Source of the DNA: Cytophagaceae bacterium | Lineage (GTDB): Bacteria > Bacteroidota > Bacteroidia > Cytophagales > Flexibacteraceae | Assembly: GCA_947458545.1 (NCBI GenBank) | Contig: CANGYH010000001.1 | Span: forward strand, 62,001-126,000 | Length of the DNA: 64,000 nucleotides | Direction of reading: 5' to 3' | Part shown: positions 8,573 to 17,017 of the stretch, one piece after another | Layout of the letters: each line of letters begins with the position of its first letter | Position numbering within the stretch: position 1 is the first letter of the stretch | Notes under the pieces: generated by a model | What the model saw: the letters and a program-made list of their open reading frames with translations, nothing else | Told to the model about the DNA's origin: nothing | The model's database searches: none | Translations under genes and position numbers: made by a program

Positions 8573-9454
8573 TTAGATAAATTCTGACAGGTGCAACACA
8601 CGCAAGGCACCCATTTGTACGGTAATATGCGCCTCGCAGATATGGCCCATGGCCTCACCGTCCAGATGGTAGGCTACGGCCCCGGCCGTCTGAATATGTG
8701 CCTGCCGAAACGACACTTGTTGTACGAACGGCAACCGCGGAAGGTTTTTGCTGAAAAGGCCGCCTAATGCCTCGATGGCGCGGAGATGGTCTAAACTACC
8801 GATTTGGGTCAGTACAAGCTTGCCGTCTGACAGGCTGGCGGCTGGGGCTACAAAGGCATTGTTGCCATATTGCGATGCATTGGCGGCCGTCAGGCCAAGC
8901 ATGAGCCCTTGCCAGTTGCCGGCGTCTGTCCGCACGCTCATTTGGATAGGCTGGCGGGCCTGATAGGCCTGCCAGCCTGCCTCTATGTAGGTGCGCAGGC
9001 CGCGGCGGCCTGCCTGGGCAAAGCGCAGCGCCACTTCGGCATCTAGCCCCATGCCCATGGCCATAAAAAAGGGCTGTTCGTTTAGAAAGCCTACGTCCAT
9101 TGGGCTGCAAAACAGGGTAGTAAGGCTCTCTACGGCTAGGCGAGGGGGCAGGTAGATGCCTAGGTGCCGGGCAAGGCCATTGCCGCTGCCCAGTGGCAAG
9201 ATGCCTAGTGCGGCCTGGGTCCCCAACAGGCCAATACCAACCTCTCTTGCCGTGCCGTCTCCTCCTACAGCGATGACGGCATCGTAGCCTGCCTGCGCCG
9301 CCTGGCGGGCCAGCCGGGTGCCGTCGCCGGCCTGAGCCGTGAGCCAAACCTCGGGCTTAATAGCCGTGCCCCGGCACCAGGTAGGAATGTGTGCCGCCAG
9401 CGCCGGCCCGCGCCCATGCCCAGCCTTAGGATTTACAATAAACGCTACGTGCAT
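8573..9454 (-). CDS. Diacylglycerol/lipid kinase family protein (YegS/DagK type)
   Basis: 293 residues, near the family's usual length. The N-terminal NAD-kinase-like fold begins FIVNPKAGHGRG and contains the ATP-binding GGDGTAREVG (residues about 62-71) and the LPLGSGNGLARHLG motif. The C-terminal beta domain ends with HLDGEAM, the conserved segment that closes the active site. Known relatives phosphorylate diacylglycerol or sphingosine-type lipids in the cytoplasmic membrane; sphingolipid substrates are plausible in Bacteroidota but not shown. It lies downstream of the atp operon, beyond a strong terminator, and upstream of the RsbW-like gene. Confidence 0.9.
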   Translation of the reverse strand: MHVAFIVNPKAGHGRGPALAAHIPTWCRGTAIKPEVWLTAQAGDGTRLARQAAQAGYDAVIAVGGDGTAREVGIGLLGTQAALGILPLGSGNGLARHLGIYLPPRLAVESLTTLFCSPMDVGFLNEQPFFMAMGMGLDAEVALRFAQAGRRGLRTYIEAGWQAYQARQPIQMSVRTDAGNWQGLMLGLTAANASQYGNNAFVAPAASLSDGKLVLTQIGSLDHLRAIEALGGLFSKNLPRLPFVQQVSFRQAHIQTAGAVAYHLDGEAMGHICEAHITVQMGALRVLHLSEFI

Positions 9455-9484
9455 AAGGGCCGAGGGAGGAGATTTGAAAGCCCC

Positions 9485-9525
9485 CTACAAAGAAAAGAAC
9501 CTGCCACGGTTGCGGCAGGTTCTTT
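9485..9525 (-). terminator. Terminator of the ATP synthase operon
   Basis: A perfect 12-bp stem (9494-9505 with 9514-9525) and 8-base loop, followed on the minus strand by a T-rich tail (TTTTCTTTG). It lies 24 bases after the atpG stop. Confidence 0.85.
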
Positions 9526-9548
9526 ACGATGGGTATTTGCAATCAGGA

Positions 9549-10439
9549 TTACTTACCAGAGGCCAAAGCCTCTGCACCGCCGACAATCTCGAGGATCTCT
9601 TTGGTGATGGCTGCCTGGCGTGAGCGGTTGTAGGTGATGCGCAACTGCTTGAGCAACTCGCCGGCGTTTTCGGTGGCTTTGTCCATAGCCGTCATACGGG
9701 CACCGTGCTCAGAGGCATTGCTCTCTAGCAAAGCCTTGTAGAACTTGGTGCGCAGCATACGCGGAATGAGCTCTTCTACGATGGTAGCAGCATTGGGCTC
9801 CAAAATGTAGTCTGAGCTTGTGGCGGTAGAAGTAGCATCTGCCGGGGCACTGGCCAGGGGCAGCATCTGCTCTGTAACGACTACCTGCGTGGCCACGTTT
9901 TTGAACTCGTTGTACACAAGAACCACCTCTGCATACTCGGCAGCCAGGTAGCTGTTGATGGCGTAGTTGGCAGCCTCAGCTACGGATTCAAAGTCCAGAT
10001 GCTGGAAAAGATCCTGGTAGCGCTCGATGACGTTGTAGCCTCTGCGGCTGAAAAACTCGCAGCCTTTTTTGCCCACGCAGAGCAGGTGCACGTCGCCGTT
10101 GCGGTGAGCTTCGGCAAAGCGGGTTTGCGTCAGATGCATCACCTGGCGGGTGATGTTGGTGTTGAAGGCGCCACAAAGGCCCCGGTCGCTGGTGATGGCG
10201 ACGATGAGCACGTCTTTGCTGCCATTGGGGCGGCTGAGGGCCAGGTCTAGCGAGTCTCCCAGATTGGCAGACAGGTTAGAGATGATGGCCGAGAGGCGGT
10301 TCTCGAACGGACGCAACTGCACGATGCGGTCTGTGGCCCGGCGCAGTTTAGCGGCCGAGACCATTTTCATGGCCTTGGTAACCTGCTGCGTAGAATTTAC
10401 AGACGTGATGCGGTTGCGTACCTCCTTTAAGCTTGGCAT
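9549..10439 (-). CDS. atpG: ATP synthase F1 subunit gamma
   Basis: 296 residues. This is the central rotor shaft of F1, which couples c-ring rotation to the alpha3beta3 catalytic head. The N-terminal helix is typical (LKEVRNRITSVNSTQQVTKAMKMVSAAKLRRA), the GLCGAFN segment is conserved, and the C-terminal helix reads LRITYNRSRQAAITKEILEIVGGA. It is the last gene of the atpB-E-F-H-A-G cluster, 60 bases after atpA. atpD and atpC are not in the window, which matches the split arrangement known in Bacteroidota. Confidence 0.98.
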   Translation of the reverse strand: MPSLKEVRNRITSVNSTQQVTKAMKMVSAAKLRRATDRIVQLRPFENRLSAIISNLSANLGDSLDLALSRPNGSKDVLIVAITSDRGLCGAFNTNITRQVMHLTQTRFAEAHRNGDVHLLCVGKKGCEFFSRRGYNVIERYQDLFQHLDFESVAEAANYAINSYLAAEYAEVVLVYNEFKNVATQVVVTEQMLPLASAPADATSTATSSDYILEPNAATIVEELIPRMLRTKFYKALLESNASEHGARMTAMDKATENAGELLKQLRITYNRSRQAAITKEILEIVGGAEALASGK

Positions 10440-10499
10440 AGCTTGTATGGGATTGCCAGGCCCGGGCTAATACCCAAGCCTGGCGACGTGCGTTTGAGA

Positions 10500-12077
10500 T
10501 TAATTGTAACGGGCGGCTACGTCTTGGGCCACCTTGCGGATGACGTCTGTCTGCTCGGCGTCGAGCTTGCCGGCGCGGAGGCCGTCTAGCGTGGCAGAGT
10601 AGTTGGCCGAGAGGACCTGCAAGAAGTCTTTCTCGAACTCGCGCACTTTGGTAACGGGTACCTTGTCTAGCAGGCCAGCGTTAGATGCCCAGATGATGGC
10701 CACCTGGTACTCAACCTTGGCAGGCGAGAACTGGGCCTGCTTCAGGATTTCGGTGTTGCGGCGGCCACGCTCGATGGTGCGCTTGGTAGCGGCATCCAGG
10801 TCTGAGCCGAACTTGGCAAATGCCTCCAGCTCGCGGAACTGGGCCTGGTCTAGCTTCAACGTACCGGCTACCTTTTTCATGGATTTGATCTGGGCATTAC
10901 CGCCTACGCGGCTTACCGAGATACCCACGTTCACTGCAGGGCGGATACCTGAGTTAAAGAGGCCGGACTCTAGGAAGATCTGTCCGTCTGTAATAGAGAT
11001 TACGTTCGTCGGGATGTAGGCCGATACGTCACCAGCCTGCGTCTCGATGATGGGCAGCGCCGTCAGAGAGCCACCACCTTTTACCAAGTGCTTGATGCTC
11101 TCGGGCAGGTCGTTCATCTGCTTGGCAATCTCGTCGTTGGCGTTGATTTTAGCGGCACGCTCCAGCAGGCGGCTGTGCAGGTAGAAGACGTCGCCAGGGT
11201 AGGCTTCGCGGCCGGGTGGGCGGCGTAGCAGCAGCGACACCTCGCGGTAGGCTACGGCCTGCTTAGACAGATCGTCGTAGATAACCAATGCCGGGCGGCC
11301 GGTATCGCGGAAGAACTCGCCGATGGCAGCACCCGTGAAGGGGGCAAAGAACTGCATCGGGGCAGGGTCAGAAGCCGAGGCCGATACGATGGTAGTGTAC
11401 GGCATGGCGCCGCCACGCTCCAGGGCAGCCACCACCTGCGCTACGGTAGAGGCTTTCTGGCCAACGGCTACGTAGATGCAGTAAACAGGCTGGCCTTTGT
11501 CGTAAAACTCGCGCTGGTTCAGGATGGTGTCTATGCAGACGGCGGTTTTGCCGGTCTGGCGGTCACCGATTACGAGCTCGCGCTGGCCGCGGCCGATGGG
11601 AATCATGGCGTCGATAGCCTTGATGCCGGTCTGCAGGGGCTCGGTAACGGGCTGGCGGTAGATAACGCCGGGCGCCTTGCGCTCCAGGGGCATCTCGTAC
11701 AGGTCTCCGCTGATGGGGCCTTTGCCGTCAATAGGCTCGCCCAGGGTGTTTACCACGCGGCCAGCCATGCCATTGCCTGTTTTGATAGAGGCAATACGGC
11801 CGGTGCGGCGCACGGTGTCGCCTTCTTTAACGCCTTCGGTCTCGCCGAAGAGTACGGCACCTACGTTGTCTTCTTCCAGGTTGAGTACCATGCCTGCAAG
11901 CCCACCCGGAAACTCGAGCAGCTCGCCGGCGCGGGCCTGGCTGAGGCCGTAAATACGGGCAACACCGTCGCCCACTTGGAGGATGGTGCCAACTTCCTGA
12001 AGCTCGGCCTCTGTGCGGGCACCGGCCAGTTGCTGGCGGAGAATGGAGGTAACCTCGTCGGGTCGTACGTCTACCAT
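10500..12077 (-). CDS. atpA: ATP synthase F1 subunit alpha
   Basis: 525 residues. Non-catalytic nucleotide-binding subunit of the F1 head. Walker A is GDRQTGKT, followed by the [12 protein letters not shown] Walker B region and the SRVGGNAQ signature. The beta-barrel N-terminal domain and C-terminal helical domain are complete. The gene starts at an ATG 118 bases after atpH and is followed by atpG. No insertion or truncation is visible. Confidence 0.98.
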   Translation of the reverse strand: MVDVRPDEVTSILRQQLAGARTEAELQEVGTILQVGDGVARIYGLSQARAGELLEFPGGLAGMVLNLEEDNVGAVLFGETEGVKEGDTVRRTGRIASIKTGNGMAGRVVNTLGEPIDGKGPISGDLYEMPLERKAPGVIYRQPVTEPLQTGIKAIDAMIPIGRGQRELVIGDRQTGKTAVCIDTILNQREFYDKGQPVYCIYVAVGQKASTVAQVVAALERGGAMPYTTIVSASASDPAPMQFFAPFTGAAIGEFFRDTGRPALVIYDDLSKQAVAYREVSLLLRRPPGREAYPGDVFYLHSRLLERAAKINANDEIAKQMNDLPESIKHLVKGGGSLTALPIIETQAGDVSAYIPTNVISITDGQIFLESGLFNSGIRPAVNVGISVSRVGGNAQIKSMKKVAGTLKLDQAQFRELEAFAKFGSDLDAATKRTIERGRRNTEILKQAQFSPAKVEYQVAIIWASNAGLLDKVPVTKVREFEKDFLQVLSANYSATLDGLRAGKLDAEQTDVIRKVAQDVAARYN

Positions 12078-12195
12078 GATCTGGGAACTGTTAAAGGGGT
12101 GTTTAAGCGGGCGTGTAGCGCTTCAAACGGGGGTAAGGTTTCTAAAGGCTGGTAAGAACTTGACAGTGCTGTGGCGGTGCTGAACTGGGTAAGGG

Positions 12196-12738
12196 CTAAA
12201 CGCCTGCCTTAAGGCTGCGGCCTACGCGGCCCAACTGGCTGGCTACAGATTGGTCGATTTGCTTGTCGCCCACGCGCAAGACGAAACCACCGATGAGGCT
12301 GGCATCTACGGCTTGCTCAAGCTCTATTTTGAGGCCGCTGATGCGCTCTGCCAAAGTTTGTACCTGTTGCAGGGCAGCAGCCTCTAGCGGGCGGGCCGAG
12401 GTTACTTTGGCTGAGGTGATGCCTTTGCGCAGCAGGTACTGGCGCAAAAACTCTGCAGCAATCTCTTTGAGCAGTGGCTCGCGGCCGCGGCGAGAGAGAA
12501 TCTCGAAGAATTGCACCAGCAGGGGCGTAAACCGCTCGGCATACAGGGCGCGCAAGATGGCCAGCTTTCGCTCAGACGGGATAACCGGCGATGCCAGGGC
12601 CTGGGCCAGGGCGGGCTCTTGCTTCAGCGTGTTGGCAAAGGCCTCAACGTCTGCCTTTACGGTCTCTAGCTCGCCACGCTCGGCGGCCAGCTCCAGCAAA
12701 GAGGCGGCATATCGTTGAGAGGCTGTTGATTGGGCCAT
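12196..12738 (-). CDS. atpH: ATP synthase F1 subunit delta
   Basis: 180 residues, the usual size. Peripheral stalk subunit linking the F1 head to the b subunits. The N-terminal helical bundle begins SQRYAASLLELAAERGE, and the C-terminal part has the conserved Asp/Gly motif VDASLIGGFVLRVGDKQID near residues 144-162. It lies 48 bases after atpF, in the standard order. The 118-base gap to atpA holds no gene or recognisable signal. Confidence 0.96.
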   Translation of the reverse strand: MAQSTASQRYAASLLELAAERGELETVKADVEAFANTLKQEPALAQALASPVIPSERKLAILRALYAERFTPLLVQFFEILSRRGREPLLKEIAAEFLRQYLLRKGITSAKVTSARPLEAAALQQVQTLAERISGLKIELEQAVDASLIGGFVLRVGDKQIDQSVASQLGRVGRSLKAGV

Positions 12739-12786
12739 GGGCTGTTTTCTGCTCTGGGTAGAAGTAGATAAGGCGCGCCTAGTCGC

Positions 12787-13287
12787 CTAGTTGAGCGATG
12801 ATTGAGCTTCTTGGATGTAACTGTTTACCAGCGCCTGCTGTGCGGCGTCGTTGGCCAGCTTCTCCTTCAAAATTTTCTCTGCAATAGAAAGAGAGAGTTC
12901 TGCTACCTGGTTGCGGATCTCTGCCAGGGCGGCGGCTTTCTCTGCCTGGATGCTGTTGCGGGCATCCTCCATGAGGCGGTTGCCTTCGGTGCGGGCTTTC
13001 TCTTGGGCCTCGCCTACGATGGCATTGGCCGTTTGCTGGGCCTCGCGCATCATTTTGTCGCGCTCGGCGCGGGCTTCTTTAAGCAGGTTCTCGTTGCTGG
13101 CCTGCAGCTTGGCCATTTCTTGGCGGGCATGCTGGGCGGCTTTGAGTGCTTCGTCAATCTCGTCCTCGCGTTTTTTGATCGTGGACAAGATGGGCTTCCA
13201 GGCAAATCGGCTCAACACGAAGAGCACGATCAGGAAGGTGAGCGTCTGCCAAAATATGAGCCCGAGGCCAGGGGTAACTAAGTTCAT
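12787..13287 (-). CDS. atpF: ATP synthase Fo subunit b
   Basis: 166 residues. An N-terminal membrane helix (about 9-28, FWQTLTFLIVLFVLSRFAWKP is the junction) is followed by a long, charged, right-handed coiled-coil helix rich in Ala, Glu and Lys that dimerises to form the peripheral stalk. Only one b-type gene is present, as expected outside photosynthetic bacteria. It is preceded by a 180-base gap to atpE containing a small hairpin at 13402-13420. Confidence 0.96.
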   Translation of the reverse strand: MNLVTPGLGLIFWQTLTFLIVLFVLSRFAWKPILSTIKKREDEIDEALKAAQHARQEMAKLQASNENLLKEARAERDKMMREAQQTANAIVGEAQEKARTEGNRLMEDARNSIQAEKAAALAEIRNQVAELSLSIAEKILKEKLANDAAQQALVNSYIQEAQSSLN

Positions 13288-13401
13288 AATGCCTATGCAG
13301 GTTGTGCGGTGCTTGGGTCCGCAGACAAGATCTAGAGCAGGTTGTGAGCGAGCGGTGGGTGGAGGTACCTAACTGTATGGTTTGCCTTGAAAGGCTGGTG
13401 A

Positions 13402-13420
13402 GGGCACCCCATCGGTGCCC
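13402..13420 (-). other. Hairpin between atpE and atpF
   Basis: A perfect 7-bp stem (GGGCACC/GGTGCCC) with a 5-base loop in the 180-base gap that separates atpE from atpF. No T run follows on either strand, so it is not a simple terminator. It could stabilise or process the atpB-E part of the message, which would fit the need for many c subunits; this is inference. Confidence 0.35.
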
Positions 13421-13467
13421 CCGTTCCAACCTAAATTTTGGTCTGAAGCAGGCCCGGAGGCTGATGC

Positions 13468-13731
13468 TTAGGCCAGGGCGATGAGCAGACAAACCACCAC
13501 ACCGAAGAGTGCAACACCCTCGATGAAGGCGGCCGTCAGGATCACGGCACCTTGGATTTTACCGCTAGCCTCAGGCTGGCGTGCGATGGCCTCGGCGGCA
13601 GAACCACCGATGCGGCCGATGCCCATGCCTGCGCCCACTGCGACAAGGCCTGCACCGATACCGGCACCCATTTTAGCAAAACCAGCAGAAGAAGCTACCT
13701 CGGCAGCTTGGAGAAGAATCTCAGACAACAT
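13468..13731 (-). CDS. atpE: ATP synthase Fo subunit c
   Basis: 87 residues. Two membrane helices form a hairpin: a glycine-rich first helix (GAGIGAGLVAVGAGMGIG), a polar RQPEA loop, and a second helix with the ion-binding carboxylate Glu71 in AFIEGVALF. The residue after the Glu is Gly, and the first helix lacks the Gln that sodium-binding c subunits use, so proton coupling is likely. It lies 61 bases after atpB. Confidence 0.97.
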   Translation of the reverse strand: MLSEILLQAAEVASSAGFAKMGAGIGAGLVAVGAGMGIGRIGGSAAEAIARQPEASGKIQGAVILTAAFIEGVALFGVVVCLLIALA

Positions 13732-13792
13732 GTGTACAGTTGGTTATATGAACAGTCGACAAGCGAACGGTTCCAAGTGTTGGGAGGGTGGA

Positions 13793-15004
13793 CTAGACGC
13801 CTGTAGAAGCTTTGGCAGCCTCTACCTGGCCAAACTCATGCTCGTACTCTTGGGCATGGTCGTGGTCGTGCGCATGATCGTGATCATGGTCGGCCACGGC
13901 GCCGCCAAAGTACATAGACGTGAGCAGGGTGAACACGTAGGCCTGTATCAGCGCCACCAGCAGCTCCATGAAGGTCATGGCTACTACGAATATGCTCGAT
14001 ACGATACCTACGGCGTAGCTCTCGAAGATGAAGATCAACGATAGCAACGACAGGATGATGATGTGCCCCGCCGTGATGTTGGCAAAGAGACGAATCATCA
14101 AAGACACTGGCTTGGTAAACAAGCCGATGAACTCTACGGCCGGCATCAGCGGCACAGGGAACTTGAGCCACCAGGGCACACCCGGCGTGTTGAACACGTG
14201 CTGCCAGTAGGCCTTGTTGCCGCTGAAGGTGGTGATGAGGAAGGTGAGCACCGCCAGCGTAAGCGTGACGGCGATGTTGCCTGTAAGGTTGGCGCCGCCG
14301 GGCAGCAGGCCCAGCAGGTTGTTAAACCAGATGAAGAAGAATACCGTGAGCAGGTAAGGCAGGTAACGCTCGTGCTTGGGGCCGATGTTGGGCTTGGCAA
14401 TCTCGTCTCGTACAAAGACGATGATGGGCTCTAGCATGCTCTGCAGGCCGCTTGGGCGCCCTACGCCGCGCTTCTTGTAAGCACCGGCAATACTAAAGAA
14501 TACGATGAACAGCAGCGCCACGCTGATGAACATGGAGGCTACGTTCTTGGTGATGGAAAAGTCGTAGAAGGTGGCCTCGTCGGTACGCTGCAGTTTGTCG
14601 TTCTCGTCTAGGTAATACCCGTTATGGACGATTTTACCGGCCAGGCTGTGGCCATTATCTACAGCATCGGTTTCACCATGCTCGGTATGGGCGGATGCAT
14701 GGCTGGCGGCTTCTGCAGTGGCACCTTCGGCGTGGTGGTGCAGGTGGCTGCTGCTGAAGACCTCTAAACCCTGGCCTGGCTTGTACACAATTACGGGCAG
14801 GTACAGCGTGTAGTGGTGGCCCCCGATGGTGGCAAAGTGCCAGTCGTGCGCATCTACCACGTGGTGCAGGATCAGATGCCCCGGCTCAAATTTTTCTTCT
14901 TTGCCTGCTGCACCCTCGCTGGCCCAAACAGGCACAGTTGTTGCTGCTACGATAGCGAGACCTGCAAACAGGGATTTGAAAAACTTTGTACCGGTAAAAG
15001 ACAT
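13793..15004 (-). CDS. atpB: ATP synthase Fo subunit a, with histidine-rich extensions
   Basis: 403 residues from the ATG at 15004 (an upstream TTG is less likely). After a signal-like N-terminus there is an extended extracytoplasmic part (about 30-165) that includes a His-rich stretch (HLHHHAEG, then several HAS/HTEHG segments). The membrane part carries the conserved stator arginine in MIRLFANITAGH. The C-terminus has an unusual tail with seven histidines alternating with Asp. Long N-termini are usual for Bacteroidota subunit a; the His/Asp tail is not part of the canonical fold. The upstream gene stops 2 bases before this ATG, so the two are coupled. Confidence 0.95.
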   Translation of the reverse strand: MSFTGTKFFKSLFAGLAIVAATTVPVWASEGAAGKEEKFEPGHLILHHVVDAHDWHFATIGGHHYTLYLPVIVYKPGQGLEVFSSSHLHHHAEGATAEAASHASAHTEHGETDAVDNGHSLAGKIVHNGYYLDENDKLQRTDEATFYDFSITKNVASMFISVALLFIVFFSIAGAYKKRGVGRPSGLQSMLEPIIVFVRDEIAKPNIGPKHERYLPYLLTVFFFIWFNNLLGLLPGGANLTGNIAVTLTLAVLTFLITTFSGNKAYWQHVFNTPGVPWWLKFPVPLMPAVEFIGLFTKPVSLMIRLFANITAGHIIILSLLSLIFIFESYAVGIVSSIFVVAMTFMELLVALIQAYVFTLLTSMYFGGAVADHDHDHAHDHDHAQEYEHEFGQVEAAKASTGV

Positions 15005-15006
15005 TA

Positions 15007-15393
15007 TCAAGGTGTGTTCTTGAAAATTTTTCGCAATTTACGTACAAAGGCGGTAACCTCAACCACAGTATATCCTACAAAGCCAACCGTGAGTAAAAGG
15101 ATCATTGCGCGGTTGCGCATGGCGGGCAAAGTAAATACGGCCAAACCGAGGCTGGCCATATAACCTAGCATTCGCAAGCCGCTAACACCCAAATAATATA
15201 AGTAGGCTTCGTCTCGCGCATTTTTTAGTGCCCGCTCCAGCAAGGGTATGCCCAGGCAGAAGCTGGCGTACAGGGCAAGGTTAAACAATTGCGCCAGGCC
15301 CAAGCTGGCGGCTGGGGCCTGGCTTTGCAAAGTAGCGGCTACCAGCAAAGCCCAGCCGGTGTACAAGGCAATGCGAACCCAGAGGTTAGCCAT
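15007..15393 (-). CDS. Four-helix membrane protein leading the atp operon (AtpI-like position)
   Basis: 128 residues with four predicted hydrophobic helices (about 7-24, 30-50, 68-88, 95-115) and a basic C-terminus (VRKLRKIFKNTP). It precedes atpB by 2 bases, the place usually taken by AtpI/AtpZ-type helper proteins, which assist c-ring assembly or ion supply. I see no diagnostic sequence motif, so the assignment rests on size, topology and position. A near-consensus box TACCTTTT lies about 20 bases before the ATG, inside the end of the upstream gene. Confidence 0.6.
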   Translation of the reverse strand: MANLWVRIALYTGWALLVAATLQSQAPAASLGLAQLFNLALYASFCLGIPLLERALKNARDEAYLYYLGVSGLRMLGYMASLGLAVFTLPAMRNRAMILLLTVGFVGYTVVEVTAFVRKLRKIFKNTP

Positions 15394-15408
15394 AGGTTAA
15401 GGTCAGGA

Positions 15409-16059
15409 TTAAAAGGTAAGAGGGTCAAACTTTTGGAAGTGGCCATTTAGGCTGATGCGCGCCCGGGTACGGTTGAGCTCCTCTAAAGTGGGGATCGTGC
15501 GCGCGAGGTGGGCTATCAGGTATTGCTGGCGCTCTTCCTCGTGGGTCATCAAAAAAAGCTCATACTCCTGATCCAGGCTCAGGCCCAGTTTGTGGCCTAG
15601 CGCATAGCTCAGGCTGTTTTGCTGGAGCTTGTTGGCCTCTAGGGTGGCCTCTAGCATTTGGTACAGGCGCTGCACCAGCATTACCAGCTGGGTTTGGGTC
15701 TCACGGTCGGCCTCAGAGTGTGGGTCTGGGTCTAGCACCTCTATGCGCCCCCCTGCGTAGAGCTGACCAGGCGCCGGGTTAGAAAACTCCAGCAGGCGGA
15801 AGCGCCCCACGCAGCTGCAGCGCAGATCTAGTCGGCCGTCAGGATAGCGCTCAACTACTTCCATAATCTCTATCAGCCCACCATAGCCGCAAAGCTTGCC
15901 AGAGATATAAGGTGGGATGCCGAAGGGCTGGTCGTCGGCCAGGCAGTCTGCCGCCAGGCTTTTGTAGCGGTCTTCAAAAATGTGCAGATTGATAGACTCG
16001 CCCACAAAGGGCACCATGCCCAGCGGAAAAAGTGGGGCCAGCGGCACAGGATACGACAT
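15409..16059 (-). CDS. Lon N-terminal (LON substrate-binding) domain protein
   Basis: 216 residues from the ATG at 16059, chosen because the domain starts at once (PLAPLFPLGMVPFVGE). Residues about 5-110 form the LON domain known from the N-terminus of Lon protease; the rest is helical. The protein has no AAA or protease domain, so it is a stand-alone relative of the type found in many bacteria. The full Lon protease is encoded at 41465-43966. It lies 15 bases before the atp leader gene on the same strand, so some atp transcription may start upstream of it. Confidence 0.85.
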   Translation of the reverse strand: MSYPVPLAPLFPLGMVPFVGESINLHIFEDRYKSLAADCLADDQPFGIPPYISGKLCGYGGLIEIMEVVERYPDGRLDLRCSCVGRFRLLEFSNPAPGQLYAGGRIEVLDPDPHSEADRETQTQLVMLVQRLYQMLEATLEANKLQQNSLSYALGHKLGLSLDQEYELFLMTHEEERQQYLIAHLARTIPTLEELNRTRARISLNGHFQKFDPLTF

Positions 16060-16084
16060 AAGCCAGATTGAGCAATTAGGGGTA

Positions 16085-16125
16085 GTATAAAATAAAACGC
16101 CAGCCTTCTGCAAAGAAAGCTGGCG
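16085..16125 (-). terminator. Terminator of rplU-rpmA
   Basis: A 7-bp GC-rich stem (16098-16104 with 16119-16125), extended by an AT-rich inner stem, is followed on the minus strand by TTTTATTTTATA. It sits 35 bases after rpmA. Confidence 0.85.
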
Positions 16126-16159
16126 CTAGTTGCCTTGCCTTTCCGGGGCAGGCACAGAA

Positions 16160-16459
16160 TTACTCGGCTTTGGGCGCGGCGGCCGCAAGGGCGCTACCAG
16201 CAGCCGCAAAAGGCATGATGTTGACGAAAGAGCGGTTGTCGCGCCCTTTGCGGAACTCTACCGTACCATCTACCAGCGCGAAGAGCGTGTGGTCTCGGCC
16301 GATGCCTACGTTTTTGCCAGGATGGTGCTTGGTGCCGCGCTGGCGCACGATGATGTTGCCAGCGATGGCGCCTTGGCCACCGAAAATTTTAACGCCGAGG
16401 CGCTTGCTATGCGATTCGCGTCCGTTCTTGGAACTACCGACGCCTTTCTTGTGTGCCAT
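16160..16459 (-). CDS. rpmA: 50S ribosomal protein bL27
   Basis: 99 residues. The N-terminus [16 protein letters not shown] is diagnostic and reaches towards the peptidyl-transferase centre. Conserved [15 protein letters not shown] and GRDHTLFAL segments follow. The C-terminus has a short Ala-rich extension beyond the usual ~85 residues. It follows rplU by 92 bases, the standard order. Confidence 0.98.
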   Translation of the reverse strand: MAHKKGVGSSKNGRESHSKRLGVKIFGGQGAIAGNIIVRQRGTKHHPGKNVGIGRDHTLFALVDGTVEFRKGRDNRSFVNIMPFAAAGSALAAAAPKAE

Positions 16460-16551
16460 CTTCTTGTCGTTTTGGCCTGGGCTTTTAGCGTTGCTTGTTT
16501 GCCCGGGCGCTTTGGTTTAAACGTTCAGAGGGTAGGAGGAGGGGTGTGCCC

Positions 16552-16860
16552 TTATCCGATGCTGTTGATCTGGATTTGGGTGAAAGACTGGCGGTGGCCA
16601 ATCGTTTTGCGATACGTTTTACGACGCTTCTTTTTGAAGATCCGCACCTTCTCTCCACGGAAGTGGCCGAGCAGTGTAGCTGAAACCTTTACGCCTGATA
16701 CTGTAGGAACACCTACTGCCACGTCGCTGCCATTGGCAGTCAGGAGGACGCGGTCAAATTGCAGGGCAGCGCCAGATTCACCCTCGAGACGATGCACGAA
16801 GAGTTTCTGATCTTTTTCTACTTTGAACTGCTGGCCTGCTATCTCTACGATCGCAAACAT
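16552..16860 (-). CDS. rplU: 50S ribosomal protein bL21
   Basis: 102 residues, the typical length. Starts MFAIVEIAGQQFKVEKDQ and carries the conserved KVRIFKKKRRKTYRKTIGHRQ segment that contacts 23S rRNA. First gene of the rplU-rpmA transcript, with a clear promoter just upstream. Confidence 0.98.
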   Translation of the reverse strand: MFAIVEIAGQQFKVEKDQKLFVHRLEGESGAALQFDRVLLTANGSDVAVGVPTVSGVKVSATLLGHFRGEKVRIFKKKRRKTYRKTIGHRQSFTQIQINSIG

Positions 16861-16880
16861 TACTTTTTGGGATTGGGGTG

Positions 16881-16912
16881 CAAATATAGGGCCGCAGTAA
16901 GCACTTATCCAA
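16881..16912 (-). promoter_or_regulatory. Promoter of rplU-rpmA
   Basis: On the minus strand TTG (16912-16910) is followed after 21 bases by TATATTTG (16888-16881), an exact TAnnTTTG match. The box ends 20 bases before the rplU ATG. Confidence 0.65.
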
Positions 16913-17017
16913 CAACATCTTCAGGCCTGTGTACTTGCCTCTAGAATGCCCGCCGAGGCCGACCTTTGCCAGAACAACGTCTCTTCTATCACACCCAGAG
17001 GCAAAGCCCCCGCCCCT

